Source: an uncultured Desulfobacter sp.
Lineage (GTDB): Bacteria; Desulfobacterota; Desulfobacteria; Desulfobacterales; Desulfobacteraceae
NCBI RefSeq assembly: GCF_963664415.1
Contig: NZ_OY761445.1
Location: 372,001 to 436,000 of the forward strand
DNA length: 64,000 nt
Reading direction: 5' to 3'
Under the pieces are notes generated by a model that was given only the letters and a program-made list of their open reading frames with translations, did not search any database and had not been told where the DNA came from. The translations under genes and the position numbers were made by a program. Of this stretch, positions 25,525-35,323 are shown in pieces; within the stretch, counting starts at the first letter, position 1, and the number at the start of each line of letters is the position of its first letter.

Positions 25525-27786
25525 TCATTTCTGCTCCATACGGATACCGTCATCATGAATCTCATCCCCAGGAAGGCGCCTTCGTTTTTCTATCTGTTTC
25601 AGATAAAACAACGAAGGGCCGTCCTGACCTGCAATACGAATTGTCCGGTTAAAATAATCAATGGCGTCTTCCCATGCTTGATTTTGGTATGCCTGTAGTG
25701 CTTTTGAAAAAAGCTTGCAAATCAGTCTTTGTCTGTCGGTGGCGTTTTCCATCCGGCAGACAAGCTCATGAACCCTTACGGCCTTTGATTTTCCTACCAG
25801 GTAAAACCGGCCCACATCCCGGGTCACAAAGCCGGTCACCTGATCTATCACCTGGGCCGCCACCAGTATATTTGTCCCCAGATACTTATTCAATCCCTCC
25901 AGCCTTGACGCCGTGTTGACAATATCTCCGGTGGGCCGGAATTCATAATGATCCCCAGCACCGACATCTCCCATCATGATATCGCCGTGGTGCAGACCGA
26001 TGCGGGTGGGAAACCGGATATTCTCCTTGTAATCAATGAATTCAAAAGATGCCTTGCTGATATCAAGGGCTGCTGCGCATGCGTCGTATTTAAAATTGTC
26101 ATCCGAATAATTTTTTGCCCATATTGCCAGCATGGCATCTCCAACGACATTGATAACAATTCCTCTGTGCTTTTTTACCTGCTCAAATAAAATTTTATAG
26201 TACTCGTTCATAAATCTATGAAGCGTTTGGGGGTCCATAGCCTCTGACATGGTGGTATATTGTCCGGCATCCGTGAAAAGACAGGTGCCATGAATGATCT
26301 GCCGGGTTTCCTTGTTTTTTGAAATATTTTTCACCAGTTGATCGGCCAGGTTATCGGGCAGGTAGTATCCCAAGGCACGCCGGACATCCTGACGGTCCTT
26401 TCTAATATCCGCATACTTCCAGGCCGCCGTGCCTAAAAATGCCAAAACAGGTTGAAAAAATAACGGAATTACCAATGGATACCAATGACCGTAGAAAGTA
26501 AACCTGTACAGGATAAATGTCGAATATAAACTACCCATGACGAGAATACTCAATATCACAAAACCTGGTCTTAAAAAATGGCAGATGACGACCAATATCA
26601 CCCCGCAAATAACAATAATGGCTGCCCGTACAGCCGGGGAAATAATGCGGATCGGCATGTTTTCCTCAAAATTGGCAAAAGCGGTAGCCGCCATCTCTAC
26701 CCCGCTGATATCAATTCCGCTGGACTGGGAAAATACCGTATAAAATCCGTCTTTTTTATTGGGTACGACCTGGTCTGAATGACCGATAAAAACCGCCTTA
26801 TTTTTAAAATTGATCGGCTTCTGTCCAGTTTCTCTTTGATTTTCCTGCCAAAGGACTTGGGCGTAGGAAACCGTAGGAATCGTTCCGGGCGGACCATAAA
26901 AATTCAAATAAAAGCTGTCTGACAGACGATACATATTGATCAGGGATTGCACCATCTTCTGTTCGTTTTTAACCATACCGGAAGGTGGTAGAGAACCCTC
27001 TATAGAGACCGGCATTTGATTTGAAATGACAGGGTTTTTTAAAAATTCATTTCTCAGGGTGATGATGAGCTCTCTGGTTGTTTTTTCCCCGATTATTTCC
27101 GTCTTGCTGCCCGGAAGCTTCATCGCAAGATCGGAATTAAAGTGCTTGATAGTCCGGATAAAATCAGGATAAGCATCCAAAGTAAAGAATTGAAACGCTA
27201 CCACAGGCAAGGTTGGAATATCTCCGGCACCGGTTTTGAATGCCCAACATTGACTGACCTTAACCGGTACTTTGGGTAACGGGAAAGGTGCCAGAGCTGC
27301 TGCGGATTGTGCAAGGATTTCCAAAGGGGGAACCCGCTCTTCGATATTCAAAATCCCATTGATTGTCCCCGTTCCATCCTGCAGAGGAGAATGCTTCTTC
27401 TGGAGGTGTTCATACAGAACCACGTTACCGGCTTTTTGAATCATTTGTGCAAATTCTTGATCAACCGATTTGGAAACTGACCCTGCAAAATTAATATCAA
27501 AAATGATGACCGAAGCCTCTTGCGCCGTCAAATACGATATAAGGCGGGTATGCAGGGATCGCGGCCATTTGTTGAACTGGAGCGGCAAATTAAGATCAAC
27601 ACAGGAACGCTCGTCCATTCCGATAATCGCCACATTTGGCGGGACTTTTCTTTCCCCCCTCAGTTTAAACAACAGATCCAGCCCAATATTCTCCTCAATA
27701 CTGATCCCTGCCGGGGAGAAGCTGAACATGAGCCCAGCAATGCCGGTTATGATACTCATAACAACGATTTTAGCTGAATGGTTCAC
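25525..27786 (-). CDS. CHASE2-domain adenylate/guanylate cyclase
   Basis: A 753-residue membrane protein. One N-terminal helix, then an extracytoplasmic CHASE2 sensor (about 35-400; IGLDLLFKLRGERKVPPNVA, KAVFIGHSDQV and GVEMAATAFANF are typical), then three transmembrane helices (about 410-500), and a class III cyclase domain (about 540-710) with FTDAGQYTTMSE and VVGDAMLAIW providing the metal-binding aspartates and GDIVNTASRLEGLNK at the end of the core. A short TPR-like segment follows. The GTG start at 27786 is chosen because GGGGAG lies just upstream and it places the membrane helix at the N-terminus; the longer frame overlaps the regulator gene. Makes cAMP or cGMP; the sensed signal is unknown. 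Confidence 0.85.
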   Translation of the reverse strand: MNHSAKIVVMSIITGIAGLMFSFSPAGISIEENIGLDLLFKLRGERKVPPNVAIIGMDERSCVDLNLPLQFNKWPRSLHTRLISYLTAQEASVIIFDINFAGSVSKSVDQEFAQMIQKAGNVVLYEHLQKKHSPLQDGTGTINGILNIEERVPPLEILAQSAAALAPFPLPKVPVKVSQCWAFKTGAGDIPTLPVVAFQFFTLDAYPDFIRTIKHFNSDLAMKLPGSKTEIIGEKTTRELIITLRNEFLKNPVISNQMPVSIEGSLPPSGMVKNEQKMVQSLINMYRLSDSFYLNFYGPPGTIPTVSYAQVLWQENQRETGQKPINFKNKAVFIGHSDQVVPNKKDGFYTVFSQSSGIDISGVEMAATAFANFEENMPIRIISPAVRAAIIVICGVILVVICHFLRPGFVILSILVMGSLYSTFILYRFTFYGHWYPLVIPLFFQPVLAFLGTAAWKYADIRKDRQDVRRALGYYLPDNLADQLVKNISKNKETRQIIHGTCLFTDAGQYTTMSEAMDPQTLHRFMNEYYKILFEQVKKHRGIVINVVGDAMLAIWAKNYSDDNFKYDACAAALDISKASFEFIDYKENIRFPTRIGLHHGDIMMGDVGAGDHYEFRPTGDIVNTASRLEGLNKYLGTNILVAAQVIDQVTGFVTRDVGRFYLVGKSKAVRVHELVCRMENATDRQRLICKLFSKALQAYQNQAWEDAIDYFNRTIRIAGQDGPSLFYLKQIEKRRRLPGDEIHDDGIRMEQK

Positions 27787-27829
27787 AGGTTCTCCCCTAT
27801 TATATGAGTAAGACAGCTCAGTTGAGCTT

Positions 27830-29236
27830 CTAAATTTGGACCCCGTACTTTTTAACCAGGGAGTAAAAATGTGATTTGGACAGGCCGGACAGACTGAGGA
27901 TACGTTTGACATCCCCGTTTGTGGCGGCAATGATCTGCTCCAGATAGTGCTGCTCCATTTGCTGTTTCCACTCCTTGAACCCGGGGATGTTGCCCGGAAA
28001 AAAGATGCCGGGGCCGGGTCGGTTCTCTTCTGGTACCTGGGACATCTGCACCTTTTCAATGGATGCCCGGGCCACCTGGATTCGGACGTCACCGGGCAGG
28101 TGCATGGCGTAAAGTGTGGCGTCGCCGCCCGAGGCCACAAATGCGGTTTCAAGCACATTAAACAGTTCTCTGACGTTACCGGGCCAAGGATAAGCGTTCA
28201 AGGTATCAAAAAAGCCCTGCTCGATTTTTTTGGAAGCCAGGTTGTTCTCTTTGCACAGCCGGCCGACCTTAAACCGGGTAAGCGCCTCAATATCTGAGCC
28301 GCGACGACGCAAAGGCGGTAAGGGCAGATGGATGGTGCGAAGGCGGTAGAGCAGATCCCTGCGAAAGGTACCGTTTTCCACCATGGCATCCAGATCCCGG
28401 TTGGTGGCGGCCATGAGTCGAAAGTCACTGGTGATCTCTTTGGCATCGCCAAGCGGACGAAACCGTTTTTCCTGGAGGATGCGAAGAAATGATTTCTGGG
28501 CGGACAGGGGCATCTCTCCTACCTCATCCAGAAATAGGGTGCCCTGATCCGCCAGTTTCACGAGACCGTCCCTACGCTCTACCGCTCCGGTAAACGCGCC
28601 TTTGCGGTGGCCGAACAGGGTGCTCTCCATCAAGGTTTCAGTTAGAAACGCGCAGTCTACCACAATAAAGCCATTATCTTTTCTCAGGCTGTTGGCATGG
28701 ATAGTCTGGGCAAAAAGCTCCTTACCGGTGCCGGTTTCCCCTGTGATCAGCACAGGCGCACTGGAGGCCGCCCCCTGGGCCATGATCTCAAAACACTTAC
28801 GCATGGGCAGGGACCTGCCTACGATTCGATCCAAATTCAGGGTCACAGCCTGCTGTCTGCTCTGTCTTTCCTGCCGGTATTTCAATGCCCGGGTAAGGCT
28901 GGCACGGGTCTCCTTAATGGAGGTGGGTTTGACAATATAGTCCCAAACCCCTTCTGTGATGGCAATCTCAGCCCCAGCCGGATCACCCAGGCCCGTGATG
29001 ATAAATATTTCAGGGCTGGATTTGGAAGCTTCCTTGATCCGGGACAATGCCTCAAGCCCGTTGCCGTCGGGTAGGCCCACATCCAGCAGCAAAATATCCA
29101 CGTCCTGTTCTTCAAGGATTTGGATGCCCTGTTCAAGTGTACCGGCGGCCAGAAAATCATGTTCCATGCGCATCACCAGACTTTTCATGGTGTCGCAAAA
29201 ATTATCGTCGTCATCTATGATTAAAATTAATGCCAT
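27830..29236 (-). CDS. NtrC-family sigma-54 response regulator
   Basis: A 468-residue regulator with a receiver domain (1-115; acidic pocket IDDDD and phospho-acceptor in ILLLDVGLPDG), an AAA+ domain (about 135-370; GETGTGKE, KGAFTGAVE, GTLFLDEVGEM) and a C-terminal Fis-type HTH (GDVKRILSLSGLSKSHFYSL). Start ATG at 29236 is chosen since it begins the receiver domain exactly (MALILIIDDDD) and leaves 7 bp after the kinase stop. It is the cognate partner of the upstream hybrid kinase; its own targets should have -24/-12 promoters. Confidence 0.92.
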   Translation of the reverse strand: MALILIIDDDDNFCDTMKSLVMRMEHDFLAAGTLEQGIQILEEQDVDILLLDVGLPDGNGLEALSRIKEASKSSPEIFIITGLGDPAGAEIAITEGVWDYIVKPTSIKETRASLTRALKYRQERQSRQQAVTLNLDRIVGRSLPMRKCFEIMAQGAASSAPVLITGETGTGKELFAQTIHANSLRKDNGFIVVDCAFLTETLMESTLFGHRKGAFTGAVERRDGLVKLADQGTLFLDEVGEMPLSAQKSFLRILQEKRFRPLGDAKEITSDFRLMAATNRDLDAMVENGTFRRDLLYRLRTIHLPLPPLRRRGSDIEALTRFKVGRLCKENNLASKKIEQGFFDTLNAYPWPGNVRELFNVLETAFVASGGDATLYAMHLPGDVRIQVARASIEKVQMSQVPEENRPGPGIFFPGNIPGFKEWKQQMEQHYLEQIIAATNGDVKRILSLSGLSKSHFYSLVKKYGVQI

Positions 29237-29243
29237 GGTTGCC

Positions 29244-31928
29244 TCAATTGGATCTTGCCGGAGGGCACAGTACATCGTTGATGCCCCGGGATAAAATGCC
29301 CTTATCATAGGGCTTTACAATGAACTGCTTGATATTGGACGATTCCTGGCGGCTGAACTCCACATTGCGTCCCGACACCATAATCACGGGTAACCCAGGC
29401 AGAATCCGGGCCAGTTGCCGGGCCAGTTCCAGGCCGGTAATTTTCGGCATGTCATAGTCGGTGATGACCAGGTCAAAGCCCGACGGATTCTGCCGGATCA
29501 GAGCCAGCGCCTGGCTTGCGCTGTCCGCGGCAGTGACCAGATACCCCAGCTTTTCAATGATCCGGGGCACGCTTTGCCGCTGTTCCGGGTCGTCCTCCAC
29601 AAACAAAATGGTGCCCTGACCCAGGCAGACGTTGTTTTCCGACGGCCGCTCCTCCTCTTCCACCTGGTCCATGCGCGGCAAAAGCACCGTAAAACGCGTC
29701 AAGTCATAAGCCTTGCTGGTCAGTGAAATGGCTCCGTTATGGCCCTGGACAATACCGTGGACCATGGAAAGTCCCAGGCCCGATCCGATATTTTTGCCTT
29801 TGGTTGAGAAAAAGGGATCAAACACCTTATCCAGGATTTCAGGATCAATGCCGGGACCGTTGTCCGAGATGGTCAGTTCAACATAGTGGCCCGGGGGCAG
29901 ATTAAAAGCGTCGTCGTTGTCCGGGTCGGGGTTAGTTAACAACCGTTCATCCAGTTTCACTTCAATGCGCCCGCTTTTTCCTCCTAAGGCCTGGAAGGCG
30001 TTGGTACACAGATTCATCACCACCTGGTGAATCTGGATGGCATCCCCCCGGCACATGAACTTGCCCTGGGCCATGTGTTTTACCACCCCAATGTTTCCGG
30101 GAAGCGATGTTTCCACCAGAGCCATGGCATCTTTGACCACCCGGGCCAGATCCAGTTTTCTGAACCGGACATGGCCGGGCCGACTGAAGGTGAGAATCTG
30201 TTTGACCAGCTCCGCGCCCCGTTTACCGGCCGAAAGAACCCGCGCAAGGTCCTGGTGGGTCAAAGAGTCTTCGTGCACATCGTCCATGGCAAGTTCGGTG
30301 GAGTTGATGATGGAGGTTAAAATGTTATTGAAATCATGAGCAATGCCCCCGGACAGAATGCCCAATGCCTCCATTTTCTGGGCCTGGGCCAGCTGTTTTT
30401 CCAGGTTAATTTTTTTTGTGATGTCCTCGGCCGTGCTCAACACGCCTGCCACCCGGTTTTTTTTATCAAGCAAGGGGACTTTATTGATCTCCAGCCACAC
30501 CTGTTCCTGGTCGCTGCGCTGGATTTTAAGCAGCCGGGCATGGAACGGGGCCGACGTTTCAAGCACTTCACGGCCTAACTGCCGGGACTCTTCGGCGGTG
30601 TGGGCCAGATCCGGCACCGATGAAATATCCCGGTTGATGATTTCGGCTTTATCCCGGATTTTAAAAAATTTGAGAAATGAGAGATTCACATCCACCAGAT
30701 TCAGATCCATATCCTGCCAAAAAACCAGATGGGGGATATTATCCAGGATCAGCTGGAGCTGCATTTTTGATTTTTCCATGGCCAGGTTGGCCCTTTTTTT
30801 CTGGGCCATACTGACGGCCAGAAGTACCACCATGCTGGACAGAACCAAAAGCCCCGAAATAATCAACCAGAAAATTCCTCGGTTAAGCCGGTAAAAATCA
30901 TAGGGTTCATTAATGATTCTGCTGCCCTCAGGCAGCAATGACATATCCGCCCCCAGTCGTTTGAGAACCTTGTGGTCAAAAATATAGGCATGGCCTTCGG
31001 CTGTTTTCACAGGGATCAGGGCTGGATCTTCGCCGTCCAGAATACGCAGGGCCAGCCGGGCAGCGGCCTTTCCCTGGGCCAGACCCGAGGCAAGTTTCCC
31101 CCCCACAATGCCGGTCCCCATGAGAAATTCCCAGGACGAGTACACTGGCTGCTCTGTTTTCCGGCAGATCATGGCACCAATCTCCTGGATGCTGTAAAGG
31201 TTGCCGTTCCCCTCTTCTGAGCCCCCCGGCACAATGTATAAAAGGGTATCCCGGGACAGGTCCGCCAAATAATCCGGTGTGCCGTTTTTAAGTGCCTGGG
31301 GCTGAAATCCTGTCCTGAAGGTAAAGGAAAAGTCAATTTTATTCTGCTCAATGGTCTGACGGATTTCATTGATAATAGCCCGGGAGGTGACGCTGTTGCT
31401 GCCGATGATCTCCATCTTTCGGGCCGTGGGGTGCAGACGGCGAATAATATCCATATTTTCCTTGAACGCCACGGTTTCTGCAATACCGGTGACAGCAGGC
31501 TGCCCCGCGATTATGGAATTATGGTAATTGTTGATGCCGCAAAACACAATGGGCACCCCGGCAAACAACTCGGATCGATATTTCAAAACAAAATCCAGCG
31601 CGTTGTTGTCCGATGTGATGATCACATCAAACCGGTCCCGGGCGAATTTGGCCTTAAAGTAATTGAACAAGATGGTTTGCATCTGTTCACTTTCATACCG
31701 TTTGGCATCCATATACTCCATCTGGAAATTGAGGCTCTGGCTCTCCTTGGGAAGCACCGAACGAATGCCTTCAAGGATGTTATCGGACCAGGCATACCCG
31801 TTGTTGTAGGAGTTCAGGTAAAGAATCCGCTGACTTCTGCGCCCGGCTGATACCTGCTCTTCGGCGCAACACAAAACGGTACACGCCAGCAGCCATATGG
31901 CGGCACTAAATATGTAAAATCTGGGCAT
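29244..31928 (-). CDS. Hybrid histidine kinase with periplasmic ABC-type substrate-binding sensor
   Basis: An 894-residue kinase. Signal peptide/first helix (1-22), a periplasmic domain (about 33-330) of the ABC_sub_bind type (ILYLNSYNNGYAWSDNILEG, VPIVFCGINNY, SSWEFLMGTGIVGG), a transmembrane helix (about 355-375), a PAS domain (about 390-510), HisKA with ALGILSGGIAHDFNNILTS, HATPase with DNGPGIDPEILDKVFDPFFS and GSGLGLSMV, and a C-terminal receiver (LFVEDDPEQRQS, DLVITDYDMPK). It precedes its NtrC-type regulator by 7 bp. Periplasmic domains of this kind bind small organic ligands such as amino or organic acids; ligand unknown. Confidence 0.9.
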   Translation of the reverse strand: MPRFYIFSAAIWLLACTVLCCAEEQVSAGRRSQRILYLNSYNNGYAWSDNILEGIRSVLPKESQSLNFQMEYMDAKRYESEQMQTILFNYFKAKFARDRFDVIITSDNNALDFVLKYRSELFAGVPIVFCGINNYHNSIIAGQPAVTGIAETVAFKENMDIIRRLHPTARKMEIIGSNSVTSRAIINEIRQTIEQNKIDFSFTFRTGFQPQALKNGTPDYLADLSRDTLLYIVPGGSEEGNGNLYSIQEIGAMICRKTEQPVYSSWEFLMGTGIVGGKLASGLAQGKAAARLALRILDGEDPALIPVKTAEGHAYIFDHKVLKRLGADMSLLPEGSRIINEPYDFYRLNRGIFWLIISGLLVLSSMVVLLAVSMAQKKRANLAMEKSKMQLQLILDNIPHLVFWQDMDLNLVDVNLSFLKFFKIRDKAEIINRDISSVPDLAHTAEESRQLGREVLETSAPFHARLLKIQRSDQEQVWLEINKVPLLDKKNRVAGVLSTAEDITKKINLEKQLAQAQKMEALGILSGGIAHDFNNILTSIINSTELAMDDVHEDSLTHQDLARVLSAGKRGAELVKQILTFSRPGHVRFRKLDLARVVKDAMALVETSLPGNIGVVKHMAQGKFMCRGDAIQIHQVVMNLCTNAFQALGGKSGRIEVKLDERLLTNPDPDNDDAFNLPPGHYVELTISDNGPGIDPEILDKVFDPFFSTKGKNIGSGLGLSMVHGIVQGHNGAISLTSKAYDLTRFTVLLPRMDQVEEEERPSENNVCLGQGTILFVEDDPEQRQSVPRIIEKLGYLVTAADSASQALALIRQNPSGFDLVITDYDMPKITGLELARQLARILPGLPVIMVSGRNVEFSRQESSNIKQFIVKPYDKGILSRGINDVLCPPARSN

Positions 31929-32110
31929 AAAGGGATAATTTCGATTTAAAACTTAAGGTTCATACATAAGATTCATAATACCTGAAAATTCTTGTTTTTG
32001 GCAATGGCAGGTTCATGGATGTTTATTTTTATCAACTTATGCTGTATATCAAATAAATAATAATCCTACCCTTACCCTTCTTTAACCAAAACTAAAACCA
32101 AGGAGAAATT

Positions 32111-33127
32111 ATGAAAAGAAGTGTATTATGTTTGATTATGATAATGCTGTTTTCCGGCATCTGTTTTGCGGGCCAGCCCACGGGCACCCTGACTTTTACA
32201 TTGACCCCGGCTGTGGAAAAAGGTTCAAAACATGTGGATTTGTGGGTGCCTTATCCCATGAGTGATGAATTTCAGACCATTTCCGACATGTCCGTCACCG
32301 GAAACTACACCACCTCAGGTATTTACAGGGATTCTGCTTCCGACGCCGTATACCTGCATGCCACCTGGAACGATTTATCACAAGCACCCCAGTGCATCAT
32401 GCAGTTTCACATCACCCAGAAAGACCGGCGCAATACCAATATCAAGGACAACGGCGCGAAATTCCCAGCTGTCGTATCCAAGTACCTTGGAGAATCCTTG
32501 TTTGTCCCGGCAATGGATCCTGATCTGCAAAAAATTGCCGCCAGCGCCACCAAGGGAAAAGAGACCACCCTGGATAAGGCCAAGGCTCTCTATGACTGGG
32601 TGGTTGAAAATACATTCCGTGATCCTGCCGTTAAAGGCTGCGGCTTAGGAAGTCCTCTAAGAACCTTGCAGCAGTGCAAAGGTGGCGGCAAATGCGCCGA
32701 TCTGTCCGCTGTATTTGTCACCTTGCTGCGCGCTGCCAATATCCCTGCCCGGGATGTGTACGGCCTGCGGTTAGGATCGCCCAAAGACGGTGATGTCACC
32801 TCAGGATTCCACTGCTGGGCTGAATTTTACCTGCCCGGTACCGGTTGGGTGATGGCTGATCCGGCAGACGTCAGAAAAATGATGCTGGTGCACAAGCTCG
32901 AACTCAAAGATGCGGCCACCGAAGACTGGAGAAGATTTTTCTGGGGCGGCGATGACCTGTTTCGCTTAGTACTGGAAAAGAACTCCAGGGGCGTTAATTT
33001 GAACGGTGCAGGCGGCCCCGTTCCCTATTTCATGTATCCGGCGGCCCAGGTGGACGGCAAAATGCGCGACTACTTTGACGCCAAAGCCTTCAGCTACAAC
33101 GTAAATTTTAAAGCAGACCAGATGTAA
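32111..33127 (+). CDS. Secreted transglutaminase-like protein
   Basis: A 338-residue protein with a cleavable signal peptide (1-20, CFAG). The central transglutaminase-like core shows the triad Cys195 (GGGKCADLSAVF), His234 (SGFHCWAEFY) and Asp250 (GWVMADPADV). Members of this superfamily can be proteases, amidases or peptide cross-linkers; the substrate is unknown. Length is normal for exported family members. AAGGAG precedes the ATG. It stands alone, downstream of the divergent kinase operon. Confidence 0.85.
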   Translation: MKRSVLCLIMIMLFSGICFAGQPTGTLTFTLTPAVEKGSKHVDLWVPYPMSDEFQTISDMSVTGNYTTSGIYRDSASDAVYLHATWNDLSQAPQCIMQFHITQKDRRNTNIKDNGAKFPAVVSKYLGESLFVPAMDPDLQKIAASATKGKETTLDKAKALYDWVVENTFRDPAVKGCGLGSPLRTLQQCKGGGKCADLSAVFVTLLRAANIPARDVYGLRLGSPKDGDVTSGFHCWAEFYLPGTGWVMADPADVRKMMLVHKLELKDAATEDWRRFFWGGDDLFRLVLEKNSRGVNLNGAGGPVPYFMYPAAQVDGKMRDYFDAKAFSYNVNFKADQM

Positions 33128-33204
33128 AATCCGGTACTCATCCAGGCCCGGGGGCAGTCTGTTCCCCGTGCCTTCTTTAGCCCTGATGTATTATTAAAGA
33201 TCTA

Positions 33205-33738
33205 ATGAAATCAGACATATCAAAACATATAAAAGGCTACATGCTGGGAGGATTTATATTTTTAGCACTACTGCCTTGTATAATCTATTTTATTTCATTA
33301 ATATCATCGTCCTCATTAAGATTAAATGACGCCCCCGTAAAATATCTTAACTATGTTGTGATCACTATCCTGGTTATCTCAGGTTCTGTTTTTGCAATAT
33401 GGTCGAATATAGACTTATTAATTATCGGCAAAGGAGGACCCGCTGATTTATTTAATAAAGAAATTAGCCCCAGAAGTAAAAAACTGGTGACAACAGGTCC
33501 ATACAAGTTCACCAGAAATCCAATGGTTTTTGGCATGAACGCTTTATATTTTGCCTTCGCCTTTTTTTTAAATTCGTTTAGTGCCCTGGTGTTCTGCATT
33601 TTTTTGCTATCAATGGTTATCATTTATCTAAAATACACCGAAGAAAAAAGGCTGGAAAAAGACTTTGGGATTGAATATCTTGAGTATAAAAAAAAGGTAT
33701 CTATGATTATTCCTCTTCCAAAAAAGGAAATACGATGA
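33205..33738 (+). CDS. Isoprenylcysteine/phospholipid methyltransferase-like membrane protein
   Basis: A 177-residue integral membrane protein with about four transmembrane helices. The signature of the ICMT/PEMT-like family is clear: LVTTGPYKFTRNPMVFGM followed by a hydrophobic hairpin and EEKRLEKDFGIEYLEYKKKV. Such enzymes methylate lipid or prenyl acceptors using AdoMet; bacterial substrates are mostly unknown. Its stop overlaps the ATG of the next (broken) VOC gene as ATGA, so the two were translationally coupled. Confidence 0.8.
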   Translation: MKSDISKHIKGYMLGGFIFLALLPCIIYFISLISSSSLRLNDAPVKYLNYVVITILVISGSVFAIWSNIDLLIIGKGGPADLFNKEISPRSKKLVTTGPYKFTRNPMVFGMNALYFAFAFFLNSFSALVFCIFLLSMVIIYLKYTEEKRLEKDFGIEYLEYKKKVSMIIPLPKKEIR

Positions 33739-33943
33739 AAACAAAAGAACTCTCCACATGTTTTGTACAAACGATGTTGCCGCGTGTCGTGAATTTTACA
33801 GTCAGTATTTTTCGGCAAAGGCCATTTTTGATTGTGGCTGGTATGTCAACCTAAAAATTGGTCAAAATGGCCCGAGCCTTCAATTTATGCAACCTCAAGA
33901 AAATATGCCGACATTTGGCGGTGCCGGCACTGGGCCTGAATGA
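33735..33943 (+). pseudogene. VOC/glyoxalase-family protein, frameshifted and truncated
   Basis: Begins with an ATG overlapping the previous stop. The first residues MKTKELSTC are in one frame, then CTNDVAACREFYSQYFSAKA and FDCGWYVNLKIGQ follow in another (33758 on), which is the first half of a VOC superfamily domain. The sequence is cut off after QENMPTFGGAGT, exactly where the 19-bp repeat TGGGCCTGAATGATAGACA begins. The second betaalpha-beta-beta-beta half is missing. Confidence 0.7.
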
Positions 33944-33949
33944 TAGACA
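33931..33949 (+). repeat. 19-bp repeat shared with 10481-10499
   Basis: TGGGCCTGAATGATAGACA, identical to the string at 10481-10499; here it sits at the truncation point of the VOC gene. Confidence 0.6.
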
Positions 33950-34388
33950 TAGGTATCGCCGTAAGACTCCTATAAAATATCAACAATTCAAATGGTATCG
34001 TTGACAATTTTGTTTATAAAAATCTCATGGATCGGATAATTTTATTTGCATTTTCCATGACCGAAATCAAAATCCCAAAAATTTTTGAGAGTCTATAACT
34101 TGTCACTTTTACCCTGGTTCTGGGCCAACAACATAGTTGTACTTGCCCCATCTCAAAGTACTGATTCAAAATAAAGACTATCGAAGGGTGTCCTGACAGT
34201 TTACCTGGATGGCAAAGGTATTCAATTCCCCAATTGTAATTTTTTACAGGGCTTCACATTCGGGCGTAACACCGGCACAATGAACTGAATCAAGAAATAT
34301 TTAATTTATCAACCTATGTAAATGACATTATCATTTTCTCCGTGTATTCTTAACTCATAATTTGTAATCAAAACAAATAGGGCGTGCG
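33950..34388. other. Intergenic region, no gene recognised
   Basis: About 440 bp, A/T-rich, between the VOC remnant and the N-acetyltransferase. No open frame with recognisable protein, no clear promoter boxes and no further copy of the repeat families were found. Confidence 0.45.
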
Positions 34389-35192
34389 ATGCAAAATAAT
34401 GAAATGGTAGAAGGGTATCTTCAGCTCCTTGATCTACTAAACCGTAAATTAGATTTCGAATTTTTAAGTGATGTTGTTGCAAGGCATGTAGCCACTTTTG
34501 CTTTCAGCAGCGTTGGATGCTGGCTTGGTGATAATCTGCCTCTTGATTTTGAATCATTATATCATAGAATCGTTGTTAAACGGCGTGGAGGCTATTGTTT
34601 TGAACATAATGGTTTGCTGTACGGAATTTTAGAAGATCTTGGATTTTCTGTGACGCTTTATTTGGCTCGTGTAATTTACAATCAGGATACCCATCCCGGG
34701 TTAACACACCGGATTACGATGATCGAATATGAAAAGGAACGATATGCTCTGGATGTAGGTTTTGGTCCTCTTGGACCCAGGATCCCGGTTTCAATGTCAG
34801 GCGTCGAATCCCAAGACGGTGAAAAAATATTCCGCATCGCGGAGGGGCGGACTGGCGAATATCACATGCAGGTGCTAAAGAAAGGGGCGTTCTTTTCTTT
34901 ATATAGGTTTGAGCTCGCGCGTTATGGTCAATCTGATTGCGAACTGGGGCATTTCTATTCACATCGCCATCCTGATGCCGCTTTTGTAAATAATTTGGTG
35001 GCCGCACTTATCCTGGAAAACGAAACACGATCTCTACGTAATTTGGAGTATTGGGTGACCCAGCAATCCGGCACCCAGATTCAAAAAATCTGTAGTTCAG
35101 AACAACTCTGGCGAATACTTGTTGGAGAGCTTGACATTCAGGTCACTGAAAAGGAAAGTGATCAGTTGTTTGAAAGATTGAATGCATCATAA
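34389..35192 (+). CDS. nat: Arylamine N-acetyltransferase
   Basis: A 267-residue NAT-family enzyme that transfers acetyl or other acyl groups from CoA to aromatic amines and hydrazines. The catalytic triad is visible: Cys70 in RRGGYCFEHN, His107 in LTHRI and Asp122 in ALDVGFG. Length matches the bacterial family (260-280 residues). No strong ribosome site (GGGCG before the ATG). It stands alone, flanked by gene remnants. Family assignment is safe; the physiological substrate is not known. Confidence 0.9.
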   Translation: MQNNEMVEGYLQLLDLLNRKLDFEFLSDVVARHVATFAFSSVGCWLGDNLPLDFESLYHRIVVKRRGGYCFEHNGLLYGILEDLGFSVTLYLARVIYNQDTHPGLTHRITMIEYEKERYALDVGFGPLGPRIPVSMSGVESQDGEKIFRIAEGRTGEYHMQVLKKGAFFSLYRFELARYGQSDCELGHFYSHRHPDAAFVNNLVAALILENETRSLRNLEYWVTQQSGTQIQKICSSEQLWRILVGELDIQVTEKESDQLFERLNAS

Positions 35193-35323
35193 GCATGAAG
35201 AATTGAGCTTATGACAAAGATTTTCAGCTAAGGAAATTCTGATTTTAAGAATTCAAAGTAGATTACCTTTTTCCAAGTCGTTGGATTCGGTAATTATCCA
35301 GTGGTGAGAAATATAATTATACC

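Noticed and set aside
27787..28158. 124-codon N-terminal extension of the CHASE2 cyclase
   Set aside because: It overlaps the NtrC-type regulator gene and has arbitrary composition; GTG 27786 has a good ribosome site.
33140..33175. GC-rich hairpin after the transglutaminase-like gene
   Set aside because: Stem has bulges and only a weak T-run; not enough for a terminator call.
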